Assembly: GCA_002364215.1 (NCBI GenBank)
Contig: DEXQ01000009.1
Coordinates: 80,843 to 144,842 of the forward strand
Reading direction: 5' to 3'
Length of the DNA stretch: 64,000 bases
From: Aequorivita sp. UBA3180
GTDB lineage: Bacteria; Bacteroidota; Bacteroidia; Flavobacteriales; Flavobacteriaceae
The notes under the pieces are model-generated. The model was not told where the DNA came from and made no database searches. It worked only from the letters and a program-made list of their open reading frames with translations. The position numbers were made by a program, and so were the translations under genes. Below are positions 1 through 8,450 of the stretch, piece after piece; positions within the stretch are counted from its first letter, which is position 1; every line of letters begins with the position of its first letter.

Positions 1-3000
1 GCTTGGCAAGCAAATGCTGTTGGTTATGATTGGAATAACGATGCTGCCGAGGCTACAACTGCGGCGGGTAATGGAATGCTTATTTCTAACCATTCATATG
101 GGTATCAAGCTTCTTTAATTCCTGATTCATGGTTCGGACAATATGGCCAGGATGCCAGGGATTGGGATGCTATTATGCGAAGTGCTCCCTATTATTTGAT
201 GGTGGTAGCCGCAGGAAATGATGGACAGGATAATTCTTCAAACGGAGCGCCACTTGATGGTCAAGCCGCCTATGATAAACTTTCGGGCCACGCCACGGCA
301 AAAAACAATATGGTGGTAGCAAACGGTCAGGACGCCACTATTAATCCAGATGGTAGTTTAAATTCTGTTACTCGAAATGCTGGAAGTAGCGAAGGTCCAA
401 CAGATGATTACCGAATAAAGCCTGATATAATGGGCAATGGTACTTCTTTATACTCAACTTTGGAAACTTCAAATTCAGCGTATGGAAACCTTACTGGGAC
501 CTCTATGGCCTCCCCAAATGTTGCGGGAACACTTTTGCTTTTACAGGAACACTATGTAAATCTGCACAGTAGCTTTATGAGAGCAGCCACCTTAAAAGGT
601 CTGGCTTTGCACACAGCAGATGACGTTGCTCCCACAGGTCCAGATGCCCAAACGGGTTGGGGTTTGATGAATGCGAAAAAAGCTGCTGAAACCCTTACAA
701 CAGCTGCTGCAAGTTCTGGCTCTGCCATTGTAGAAGAATTGACACTCGCCCAAGGCCAAACTTATCAAATTACGGTTCAGGCAAATGGCGTTGACCCTTT
801 AATGGCTTCAATATCTTGGACCGATCTTGCCGGAAGTATTAATAATGGTACTAACAGTAATACACCCGCATTGGTAAATGATTTAGATATTCGACTTTCT
901 AATGGAACCACTTATACTCCTTGGAGACTAACTGCAGTTAATTCCAACACAAAAGGAGATAATACAGTTGATCCCTATGAGCGCGTTGATATCAATGGCG
1001 CTTCTGGAACATATACTCTTACAGTTACTCACAAAGGAACACTTTCAGGAGGATCACAAAACTTTTCACTAATAGTAACTGGTGTTGTAGTAGCAACCAG
1101 CCCATTGATAGGGTTTGCTGTGCCAACAGGATCAGAAATAGAAAACACTGATTGTAACTATACCGATCTTAATGTGGTAATGAACATTGCACAGGCACCA
1201 TCACAAAACGCAGATGTTACCTTTTCTATTAATGGAGGTACGGCCACTTCTGGACTCGATTTTGATTTAATGACTCCTACACTTACCTTCCCTTCTGGAA
1301 GTACTGCCAGTCAAATTATGGTGCTTCGCGTATACCATGACGGTTTTGTTGAAGGCGATGAAACTGTTTCAGTCAACTTTACAGTAAACCCAAATGGTGG
1401 CGATGCTGGAGTAGATACAAATGCCAATACTTTTGTTTTGACAATAAATGATGATGACTTGGCACCAATTTCTACACAAAGTGTGGTTTTGTTGAATGAA
1501 AATTTTGAAGTCAATTCCTGGTCTACACTTGATGGCGACGGAGATGGTAGAAATTGGACAGGCTTGACGGGACTCACCTATACAGGTATAACGGGCAATT
1601 TTCCCGGTTCTGAAACAAATTTGGCTCCTTTAGGGGGTTCAGGAAAAGCAAATGCCAATAATTACCTTATAAGCCCACAAATAACATTGCCCCCAGGTAC
1701 TACAAATACGGAATTTATTTTTGGAGTAGGGGGATATCTTACATTGGAACATTATGCAGTTTATTGGGCAACTAATGTTTCAACTGCTGCTAATATTAAT
1801 TCTGGAATTAAGCTAGAAGAAAGAAATTCGTTAGCTGGTACAGGTGAATTTAGAACGATAAACAATGCATCAATATCGGGTCAAGGTTATTTTGTAATAA
1901 GACACTTTAATTCATCAGCCAATAATGGGATATTATTGTTTGACAATGTCACTATTACTGCTACTAATAATACGGAAGTCCAAACCGCAGTAAACACAGG
2001 CACCACGAATGACTTGATAGGTTTAGCTGGCGCTGGAACCATTTACACTTCAGATAGCGCTACGGGAAATGTAATGTTGGATATCACCAATAATAACTCG
2101 TTTGACTATGGCTGTACGGATACCTCCGTATCACGTGCAGGAACGGGAGCCCAGCCATATAATAGCAGTACCTACCCAAACCTTGTAATGGACAAAAACT
2201 TCAGAATAGGTGTTGGCAATTCTACCAATTCGGGTAGCACTACAGTTAAATTTTACTTTACCCCTGCGGAAATCATCGGTTGGGAAAATGCCACGGGACT
2301 TTCAAGAGCCCAGCTGGTAGCTTACAGAACGGACGGCAATGAAACTTCTCCATTGACAATCGGTGCCTTTGGTGCAAATATTACACTTACAGGAAATTTT
2401 ACAGGTCTTTCAGGAGATTATCTTTTTGGCCCTGCAGCTGCATTTGTGGATTGCCCAAGTACCACAACGTATACATCTTCAGGATGGAGCAATGGTGTAC
2501 CTACAGAAAATAAGATGGTCATTATTGATGAAAATTACAGTACCACTACAGCAGATATTGAAGCTTGTACCTTAGTGGTCAATGCCGGGAAAACCCTTAC
2601 AGTTCTCGATGGAACTTACGTAAAGGTTGAAGGCGATATCACAGTAAACGGAACACTTTTCGTCGCTAACGAAGGTAGTCTGGTACAAGTTGACGATGCA
2701 GCTACGGTCACCAATAACGGCAGCATCACGGTACGTAAGGTTACCCCCTTTCTTGAGCCCAAATACTTTATGGTACTTGGCAGCCCGATGACAGCAGAGA
2801 CCCGATCAGGGGTGTATGGAAGCTCGGTCTTGGTCAGAAACCATATTACTTCAAACTTTGTTCCAAACCAAGATGTTGAGGATCACGATCCACTTGCCGA
2901 AAATTTTGCCGATGACGATGGTGACGATTGGCAGAACTATTCTGGAAATATCAATGCGGGCGAGGGCTATCTGGTACTGCCCCAGCCTGACCTTGCGAGC

Positions 3001-4119
3001 AGCGGCTCCTATATACTTGATTACACTTTGGGTACTCTTAACAATGGCCAGGTTGATTATAATGTGGCTTATAACGGAACCCAAAATGCAAGTATGAATG
3101 TAATGGGCAATCCCTATGCTTCAGCTATTTGGGCAAATGATTTCCTCAGCGAAAACAGTATGATAAATGCGGTTTATTTCTGGGAGCACCTTACTACGGC
3201 AAGTTCTAGTTATCCAGGCTACAAGGTAAACAACTACGATATGGGCGACATCTCCATGTACAACAGTTCCGGTGGTGTGAAAGCTGCAAACGACATGGAC
3301 CCATCAGAACCTACCAAGCCTAACGGTTATATATCCTCGGGACAAGGTTTCGGTTTCAAGGCATTGGCTGCGGGAACAGCTTCATTTAAAAACTATATGC
3401 GCGTTACTGGCAACAATGATACATACAGAAGGCCTTCGGCAACAAAGGATAGAATCTGGCTTCAGGTTTCTAATGAAACTTATAATTTGAGCAGCGGAAT
3501 GTTGGTCAGTTTCTCCGAGTCATCCATAGATGGTTACGATGCCAAATACGATGCCAAGAGATTGGCCACTCCTGTAAGTCTTTACTCAAAATTGGCAACG
3601 GGCGAAGAACTAGCCATACAAGGGCGCAGTACCTTCAACGAAAATCAGGAAGTTCCATTGGGCTTCGTTAGCCAGATAGAGGAGGACCAAGAGTTCAAGA
3701 TAACCATCAGCGAACAGGATGGGACCGTTTGGGCAGATGTACAGGTCTATCTGGTTGACAGAACCGAAAACATAGTTCATAATCTAACGGATGCCGACTA
3801 TATTTTTAAATCTAAAGAAGGTGTACAGAACGATCGCTTTACGTTACTGTTTAAGAACGCTGCTTTGGGAGTTTCAGAAAACCAATTGCAAACAATTAGT
3901 ATTGTCCCAAATCCCACTACTGGCAGCATAGCTATCGTTTCGCCACAGACTGTTGTTGAATCCGTTGAGGTTTTTGACATCCGCGGCAGAAAACTGATGA
4001 CGGTAGATTACAACACCGCAAATTATCCGCTCGATTTATCGACCCTTCAATCAGCCACTTATTTTGTAAAAATTAATACATTAAAAGGAAGTGTGATAAA
4101 ACGTGTTTTGAAAAATTAA
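1..4119 (+). CDS. T9SS-exported subtilisin-like (S8) serine protease, 5' end outside window
   Basis: The frame is open from base 1, so the gene starts upstream. Counting from the first in-window Met (base 76), an AAGNDG oxyanion motif lies near residue 48 and the catalytic serine in GTSMASP at about residue 143. The Asp and His of the triad should lie upstream of the window. The protease domain is followed by a Calx-beta-like segment (about 370-460), a choice-of-anchor/cleaved-adhesin-like segment (about 475-640), long beta-rich regions, and a C-terminal domain beginning near ISIVPNPTTG and ending in a YFVKI-KRVLKN-type strand, as in type A T9SS sorting domains. The protein is therefore inferred to cross the outer membrane by T9SS and be released or anchored at the surface. 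A strong hairpin terminator follows. Substrate is unknown. Confidence 0.9.
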   Translation, partial: AWQANAVGYDWNNDAAEATTAAGNGMLISNHSYGYQASLIPDSWFGQYGQDARDWDAIMRSAPYYLMVVAAGNDGQDNSSNGAPLDGQAAYDKLSGHATAKNNMVVANGQDATINPDGSLNSVTRNAGSSEGPTDDYRIKPDIMGNGTSLYSTLETSNSAYGNLTGTSMASPNVAGTLLLLQEHYVNLHSSFMRAATLKGLALHTADDVAPTGPDAQTGWGLMNAKKAAETLTTAAASSGSAIVEELTLAQGQTYQITVQANGVDPLMASISWTDLAGSINNGTNSNTPALVNDLDIRLSNGTTYTPWRLTAVNSNTKGDNTVDPYERVDINGASGTYTLTVTHKGTLSGGSQNFSLIVTGVVVATSPLIGFAVPTGSEIENTDCNYTDLNVVMNIAQAPSQNADVTFSINGGTATSGLDFDLMTPTLTFPSGSTASQIMVLRVYHDGFVEGDETVSVNFTVNPNGGDAGVDTNANTFVLTINDDDLAPISTQSVVLLNENFEVNSWSTLDGDGDGRNWTGLTGLTYTGITGNFPGSETNLAPLGGSGKANANNYLISPQITLPPGTTNTEFIFGVGGYLTLEHYAVYWATNVSTAANINSGIKLEERNSLAGTGEFRTINNASISGQGYFVIRHFNSSANNGILLFDNVTITATNNTEVQTAVNTGTTNDLIGLAGAGTIYTSDSATGNVMLDITNNNSFDYGCTDTSVSRAGTGAQPYNSSTYPNLVMDKNFRIGVGNSTNSGSTTVKFYFTPAEIIGWENATGLSRAQLVAYRTDGNETSPLTIGAFGANITLTGNFTGLSGDYLFGPAAAFVDCPSTTTYTSSGWSNGVPTENKMVIIDENYSTTTADIEACTLVVNAGKTLTVLDGTYVKVEGDITVNGTLFVANEGSLVQVDDAATVTNNGSITVRKVTPFLEPKYFMVLGSPMTAETRSGVYGSSVLVRNHITSNFVPNQDVEDHDPLAENFADDDGDDWQNYSGNINAGEGYLVLPQPDLASSGSYILDYTLGTLNNGQVDYNVAYNGTQNASMNVMGNPYASAIWANDFLSENSMINAVYFWEHLTTASSSYPGYKVNNYDMGDISMYNSSGGVKAANDMDPSEPTKPNGYISSGQGFGFKALAAGTASFKNYMRVTGNNDTYRRPSATKDRIWLQVSNETYNLSSGMLVSFSESSIDGYDAKYDAKRLATPVSLYSKLATGEELAIQGRSTFNENQEVPLGFVSQIEEDQEFKITISEQDGTVWADVQVYLVDRTENIVHNLTDADYIFKSKEGVQNDRFTLLFKNAALGVSENQLQTISIVPNPTTGSIAIVSPQTVVESVEVFDIRGRKLMTVDYNTANYPLDLSTLQSATYFVKINTLKGSVIKRVLKN

Positions 4120-4143
4120 TTTGATAATAAAACCAAACCCTTA

Positions 4144-4176
4144 ACCCGTCTTTCTTTAAAGAGAGACGGGTTTTTT
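4144..4176 (+). terminator. Rho-independent terminator after the S8 protease gene
   Basis: An 11-bp stem (ACCCGTCTTTC pairing with GAGAGACGGGT, one G-T wobble) with loop TTTAAA is followed by six T residues. It lies 25 bases after the protease stop codon. Confidence 0.9.
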
Positions 4177-4213
4177 ATATTTAACTAATAAAAAGAATGA
4201 GAACAAATATTTG

Positions 4214-4221
4214 TAATTTTG
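4214..4221 (+). promoter_or_regulatory. Bacteroidota -7 box (TAATTTTG) for the 4231 gene
   Basis: TAATTTTG matches the Bacteroidota TAnnTTTG -7 consensus and ends 9 bases before ATG 4231. It overlaps an in-frame TTG at 4219, which argues that ATG 4231 is the true start. No clear -33 TTTG is seen at the expected spacing. Confidence 0.55.
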
Positions 4222-4230
4222 AAGTCACTT

Positions 4231-4593
4231 ATGAGCGAAAAACTTACCAAACAGGAACTTCACAACCTTGCAATGAATATTGTGGGTAAACAACTTGAAG
4301 CTGAGGGCTATGAATTTTTAGGTATCAATTCAAAATTAAAACGAGACCCACAGTTTGTAGCGTTAAAGGATAAAGTACTTCATTTCATAATAGTACGCGC
4401 CATCACATATCCACAGGATGCGCACGCCTATGATCCAATTTTTATGGAAACCATAAAAGCACATGCCGAAAAATTTGAAGCCAAAACCTATTATGCAGGC
4501 GTGGGTCTTGGCCACGGAAACGATTATGGACAACCGGTTTTAAAAGATGAGGATTATACCATGGTTTATAAAGGATTACAGCAAATATTATGA
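4231..4593 (+). CDS. Small conserved flavobacterial protein upstream of apbE
   Basis: A 120-residue soluble protein starting MSEKLTKQEL, with no signal peptide or membrane segment. It resembles the short conserved protein that flavobacterial genomes carry next to apbE, often labelled as an Na+-NQR subunit F relative although it has no ferredoxin or flavin-reductase domain. ATG 4231 is preferred over TTG 4219 because the latter lies in a -7 promoter box. The stop overlaps the apbE start (ATGA), so the two are very likely co-transcribed. A link to flavinylated respiratory enzymes through ApbE is an inference from context; the molecular function is unknown. Confidence 0.75.
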   Translation: MSEKLTKQELHNLAMNIVGKQLEAEGYEFLGINSKLKRDPQFVALKDKVLHFIIVRAITYPQDAHAYDPIFMETIKAHAEKFEAKTYYAGVGLGHGNDYGQPVLKDEDYTMVYKGLQQIL

Positions 4594-5597
4594 GGAAACT
4601 ATTTTTAATACCCGTATTGTTGCTTTTCGTTTTTTGTGAAAAGAAAGAACCACGGCCCTTTTTTTTACAGGGTGATGCTTTTGGAACTACCTATAACATT
4701 CAATTTTATTCCGAAAGGGATATCGATTTTAAAAAAGGGTTGGACTCTGTTATTGATGCCGTAAACCATTCCGTGAGCACCTATATTCCCGAAAGCGATA
4801 TTTCCAAAGTAAACCAAGGCGATTCCACCGTGGTTGTGGATTCCATTTTTAAGGAAGTTTTTGAAATTTCCAAAGAAGTAAACACCAAAACAAACGGCTA
4901 TTTTGACCCGACAATCGGGGTTTTGCGGAACGCTTACGGTTTTGGCGATGTTAAACCATTGAAGGAAATTGACAGTACCACCTTGGATTCCTTGATGAAA
5001 TATGTGGGTTTCCATAAAGTGAAAATTAACAGCGACGGAACCGTTTCAAAAGATTATCCACAAATATATTTCGACTTTAATGCAGTGGCAAAAGGCTTCG
5101 GGATTGATTGTCTTGGCCGTTATTTGGAATCTAAGGGCGTTACCGATTATTTAATTGAATTGGGAGGCGAGATTCTTACAAAAGGCGAAAACCTTGATAA
5201 AAACCAAAAATGGGTCGTGGGTATTGAAGCCGTAGATTCTGAACTTGAAGATCGAAGCTATGAAACTACGGTTACATTGAAAAATGAAGGGATGGCGTCT
5301 TCTGGAAATTATCGAAAATTCAGAATTGATTCCCTTACGGGGAAAAAATACGTGCATACATTAAATCCACTAACCGGTTCTGCAGAAATGAGCGATGTCA
5401 CCAGTTCAACAGTAATCGCGCCCACTTGCGCCGTGGCTGATGCTTACGCAACTGCGTTTATGGCATTGGGAATGGAAAAATCAAGACAAGTATTGAAATC
5501 TCTTCCAAATGTGGAAGCCTATTTAACGTTTAATGATTCTTTAAATAACCATCAAGTTTTTATGACAGAAGGATTTAAAAGGCGTCTAGGAAACTAG
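4590..5597 (+). CDS. apbE: FAD:protein FMN transferase (ApbE lipoprotein)
   Basis: ApbE transfers FMN from FAD to a threonine of target proteins such as NqrB and NqrC. The 335-residue product begins with a lipoprotein signal (hydrophobic run ending LLFVFC, Cys16). It has the family blocks GDAFGTTYNIQF near residue 28, FNAVAKGFGID near 160, GGEI near 190, SSGNYRKF near 235, HTLNPLTG and the C-terminal ADAYATAFMALG helix. Length is normal for the family. The enzyme is expected to act on the periplasmic side of the inner membrane. It overlaps the upstream small gene by 4 bp. Its 3' end overlaps the convergent methyltransferase gene by 12 bp. No nqr or rnf genes are in the window. Confidence 0.93.
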   Translation: MRKLFLIPVLLLFVFCEKKEPRPFFLQGDAFGTTYNIQFYSERDIDFKKGLDSVIDAVNHSVSTYIPESDISKVNQGDSTVVVDSIFKEVFEISKEVNTKTNGYFDPTIGVLRNAYGFGDVKPLKEIDSTTLDSLMKYVGFHKVKINSDGTVSKDYPQIYFDFNAVAKGFGIDCLGRYLESKGVTDYLIELGGEILTKGENLDKNQKWVVGIEAVDSELEDRSYETTVTLKNEGMASSGNYRKFRIDSLTGKKYVHTLNPLTGSAEMSDVTSSTVIAPTCAVADAYATAFMALGMEKSRQVLKSLPNVEAYLTFNDSLNNHQVFMTEGFKRRLGN

Positions 5598-6350
5598 TTT
5601 TTTACAGACAGGAATCAGTTCTCCTTTTGGCAATCTGTATTTTTCAACTTCTTCTGAAGAAAGGGTTTTTGTATAATCCACAGCTTCAACTTTAAAGCCA
5701 ATACTTTCAAGTTTGCTGAAATAATCCATCCCATATACGCGAACGTGGTCGTATTGCCCAAATATTTTTGCCCGCTCTTTTGGGTCGGTAATGCTGTTGT
5801 CCTCAAAAGTGTTTTCCAAATCTGCTTTATAGGGAACTTGAAGAATCGCCGTGCCGCCTGGTGCCAAAACCCGATAGATTTCCTGCATCGCCTTAGTGTC
5901 GTCTGGAATGTGCTCCAACACGTGGTTGCAGATTATAAAATCGAATTCGTTATCGGAAAAAGGCAAATTGCAAATATCCGCTTTCACATCTGCAATGGGT
6001 GAATTTAGGTCGGTTGTGATATAATTTAGGTTTTTCATTTTCCGGAATTTCTTATAAAATGCCTGTTCGGGTGCGAAGTGAAGCACTTTCAGATTTTTAG
6101 TGAAGAATTCAGTTTCATTTTGAAGATACAACCAAAACAATCTGTGCCTTTCCAAAGAAAGCGTTCCGGGCGAAAGTACATTTTCACGAACGGTTTCATA
6201 ACCGTACGGAAGAAACTTTCGGTATGATTTGCCGTCAATAGGGTCGGTGTATTTATTTCCTTTCAGAAGAAAAGCGAGTATGGGCCTGCCGACAATACTC
6301 AATCGTATAAGCAGCGGACGGGGAATGGTATTTAGAATTTTTTTAAACAA
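5586..6350 (-). CDS. Class I SAM-dependent methyltransferase (Methyltransf_11 type)
   Basis: This 254-residue protein has a Rossmann methyltransferase core. VLHFAPEQ stands for motif I (about residue 90), an acidic ITTDLNSP segment follows, then ADICNLPFSDNEFDFIICNHVLEHIPDD (motif III/IV region) and LAPGGTAILQVP. The N-terminal 80 residues are basic and hydrophobic and may touch the membrane. The substrate cannot be told from sequence. It is convergent with apbE. A 25-bp inverted repeat lies between it and the upstream map gene. Confidence 0.85.
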   Translation of the reverse strand: MFKKILNTIPRPLLIRLSIVGRPILAFLLKGNKYTDPIDGKSYRKFLPYGYETVRENVLSPGTLSLERHRLFWLYLQNETEFFTKNLKVLHFAPEQAFYKKFRKMKNLNYITTDLNSPIADVKADICNLPFSDNEFDFIICNHVLEHIPDDTKAMQEIYRVLAPGGTAILQVPYKADLENTFEDNSITDPKERAKIFGQYDHVRVYGMDYFSKLESIGFKVEAVDYTKTLSSEEVEKYRLPKGELIPVCKKLVS

Positions 6351-6376
6351 TTTTTAGAAACCATATTAACTTATTT

Positions 6377-6435
6377 CTTTGCGTGCTCCGCGTCTCTGCG
6401 GTAAAATAAACCGCGAAGGCGCAGAGGGCGCAAAG
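6377..6435. repeat. Imperfect inverted repeat with 25-bp arms between map and the methyltransferase gene
   Basis: The left arm starts CTTTGCGTGCTCC and the right arm ends GAGGGCGCAAAG. 19 of 25 positions pair around a 9-base AT loop (TAAAATAAA). The GC-rich arms stand out from the AT-rich surroundings. It resembles the widespread 'ctttgcg...cgcaaag' intergenic palindromes and could fold in RNA from either strand. Confidence 0.7.
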
Positions 6436-6452
6436 TAAAAATAGTATTACTT

Positions 6453-7256
6453 TTAATTTTTGAATTCCATTTCCTCATCGCTTACAATGCCCAAGGCTTC
6501 ATACACATAAGCAAATGTAGAAAGCAGTTCGGGTTTTCCGTTTACCAAAGCAATATTGTGCTCAAAATGGGCGCTGGGTTGCCCGTCTTGGGTTACAATA
6601 GTCCAGCCATCCTTTAACTGTTTCACTTTATGGGTTCCCATATTTATCATCGGTTCCAGGGCAATGGTCATTCCCTCAATAAATTTCTTTCCGCGACCGC
6701 GACGCCCGTAATTTGGCATTTCGGGGTCTTCGTGCATTTTTCTTCCCAAGCCGTGGCCAACAAGTTCGCGAACCACGCCATAGCCGTGTGCCTCGCAATA
6801 ATTTTGAATAGCGAAACCTACATCGCCTACGCGATTGCCGGCTTTAAATTCACGGATACCGACGTAAAGGGATTCTTTGGTAATTTTCAACAGTTTTTTT
6901 ATTTCGGGAGCCACTTCACCTACTTCGAAAGTATAGGCGTGGTCGCCGTAAAACCCGTTTTTGATGGCGCCGCAATCAATAGCCACAATATCGCCTTCCT
7001 TTAAAGGGATGTCTGTGGGCAGGCCATGGACCACAGCCTCATTTACACTGGTAAGTAGTGTTGAGGGACAATCATACAATCCCAAAAAGCCGGGAATGGC
7101 ATCCTGGCTTCGGATGTAATCTTCGGCCATTTTATTAAGCTGATTGGTAGTAACGCCCGGCTTCACTTCTTTTGCGAGCATTCCCAAGGTTCGGGAAACC
7201 ACTAAGGCGCTTTCTCGCATCAATTCTATTTCTTCTCTTGTTTTTGGAATTATCAT
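6453..7256 (-). CDS. map: Methionine aminopeptidase, type I
   Basis: Removes the N-terminal methionine from nascent proteins in the cytosol. The 267-residue length fits type I enzymes. The five metal ligands are visible: the Asp pair in IDCGAIKNGFYGDHAYTF, His in HGLGRKMHEDP, Glu in TIALEPMIN and Glu in HFEHNIAL. The substrate-site histidine is in AVVHGLPTD. The gene lies 4 bp downstream of the HAD phosphatase gene, so the two probably form an operon. Unlike the usual arrangement, it is not beside secY or infA. Confidence 0.96.
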   Translation of the reverse strand: MIIPKTREEIELMRESALVVSRTLGMLAKEVKPGVTTNQLNKMAEDYIRSQDAIPGFLGLYDCPSTLLTSVNEAVVHGLPTDIPLKEGDIVAIDCGAIKNGFYGDHAYTFEVGEVAPEIKKLLKITKESLYVGIREFKAGNRVGDVGFAIQNYCEAHGYGVVRELVGHGLGRKMHEDPEMPNYGRRGRGKKFIEGMTIALEPMINMGTHKVKQLKDGWTIVTQDGQPSAHFEHNIALVNGKPELLSTFAYVYEALGIVSDEEMEFKN

Positions 7257-7260
7257 AGGG

Positions 7261-7674
7261 TTATTTTAAAAAGGAAAACAATCCCTTTTTTTGGGTTTTG
7301 GGTTTTGCGGGTGCGGGCGCGCCAACCAATTGTTGGTATATTTCGCCCCAACTTTTAAGTCCGCCGATGTTACGGTCGTCAATAAATACGTCCGCATGTA
7401 TTTTTCGACTGTACGAAGCGTCAAATTCTTCTTCAGGGAAACTTTGGTTTACGGCATAAAAAACAATGCCGTTTTCTTCACAGAATTTTACAGCTTCTTC
7501 CAAGGTACGGCCCTTTCGGTAGGTCCATAAAATAATCCGATGCCCTTCATTTTGCAGTTTTTTCAAAGTATCAAAAGCAAAAATAATGGGTCGGCCAATG
7601 CGTGGATATTCATCTTCCACAATGGTTCCGTCAAAATCTACGGCTATGGTGAGGGTTTCTCTAATCATCGTCAT
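7261..7674 (-). CDS. HAD-superfamily hydrolase (BT0820-like small phosphatase)
   Basis: A 137-residue compact HAD protein. Motif I is DFDGT (nucleophile Asp near residue 13), the motif II region is ILWTYRKGR, and the C-terminal acidic motif is FIDDRNIGG. It lacks a large cap domain, like the small Bacteroides BT0820-type phosphatases. Substrate unknown. The C-terminus is a short lysine/proline-rich tail ending GLFSFLK. An alternative start two codons downstream (7668) is equally plausible. It is first in a likely two-gene operon with map. Confidence 0.8.
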   Translation of the reverse strand: MTMIRETLTIAVDFDGTIVEDEYPRIGRPIIFAFDTLKKLQNEGHRIILWTYRKGRTLEEAVKFCEENGIVFYAVNQSFPEEEFDASYSRKIHADVFIDDRNIGGLKSWGEIYQQLVGAPAPAKPKTQKKGLFSFLK

Positions 7675-7719
7675 TTTTCGAGCCGCAAATTTACAAAGAA
7701 TTATACCGTTGCTAAAGTT

Positions 7720-8310
7720 TTATTCAGCGTAAGCGTGCTTGTATTCCTTGCCACTCAAAATGGCGAGCATATCTTTCTCAAGACTTTCAATGGGATATTC
7801 CACAATTCGGCCCAATTCTTTATCGTTTTTATAGAAAATTAATGTGGGAACGTTGGTAATATTTTTTCCTTCCTCAAAACCTTGTGGCGTAGTTTTTTCA
7901 TCAGAAACGGTAATCAAGGTGAGTTTTGATTCATCAAAATTGGCTTCGTCCAAAATTTTATAAAAATGTGGTGTCTCACGCTGGCTGTCCTCGCACCAAG
8001 TGCCCATAAAAACAGTGATGGTCGCATCTTTTAAAAGCGGTTTCAATTTTTCCAAACTTTCAGAATCTACTTTGTAATTTTCATAACCTGTGTTGAACCA
8101 ATTTTTAAAAGCGTCCATTTGGAACCCTTTGCGGTTGGCTTTTCCCAAAAGCATCACGGAATCTTCGTAGGGAACGGTGTCATTTATTTTTTCTTTGTTG
8201 TTTTCTGAAATCATTTCTTTGGAAGTGTTTTCATCTATTTTGTTTTTTTCTTTTGAAGAGTTGCAGGCGGATAGGCCTATTATTGCGATAATTAAAATTA
8301 TTTTTTTCAT
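7720..8310 (-). CDS. Thioredoxin-fold lipoprotein with CxxS active site
   Basis: The start chosen is ATG 8310, giving a lipoprotein signal MKKIILIIAIIGLSAC. A longer reading frame to 8382 runs back into REP palindromes and is judged spurious. The mature protein has a thioredoxin fold: FMGTWCEDSQRETP at the active site and a cis-proline in NVPTLIF. The active site is C-E-D-S, with only one cysteine, so a classical dithiol oxidoreductase reaction is unlikely. This motif recurs in flavobacterial thioredoxin-like lipoproteins. It should sit in the periplasm on a lipid anchor. Upstream is the array of three REP palindromes downstream of the transposase gene. Confidence 0.8.
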   Translation of the reverse strand: MKKIILIIAIIGLSACNSSKEKNKIDENTSKEMISENNKEKINDTVPYEDSVMLLGKANRKGFQMDAFKNWFNTGYENYKVDSESLEKLKPLLKDATITVFMGTWCEDSQRETPHFYKILDEANFDESKLTLITVSDEKTTPQGFEEGKNITNVPTLIFYKNDKELGRIVEYPIESLEKDMLAILSGKEYKHAYAE

Positions 8311-8324
8311 GATTTTTGTTCTGT

Positions 8325-8443
8325 AGAGACGCACGGCCGTGCGTCTCTTTTTTTTGCGTTTTTTTATTCGCGTGAGACGCACGGCCGTGCGTCTCTTTTT
8401 TTTTGCGTTTTTTTATTCGCGTGAGACGCACGGCCGTGCGTCT
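8325..8443. repeat. Array of three REP palindromes (core GCACGGCCGTGC)
   Basis: Three near-identical palindromes lie at 8325-8348, 8374-8395 and 8424-8443. The half-site is GAGACGCACGG followed by its exact reverse complement. They are spaced 48-49 bp apart by a repeated linker made of a T-run, GCG, another T-run and ATTCGCG. The array sits between the REP-associated transposase stop codon and the thioredoxin-like gene. Two diverged copies lie inside the transposase gene. This is a typical REP/RAYT association. Confidence 0.92.
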
Positions 8444-8450
8444 GTACGTT

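Noticed and set aside
8311..8382. Upstream extension of the thioredoxin-like lipoprotein gene
   Set aside because: The added residues come from REP sequence and would bury the lipoprotein signal, which starts cleanly at ATG 8310.
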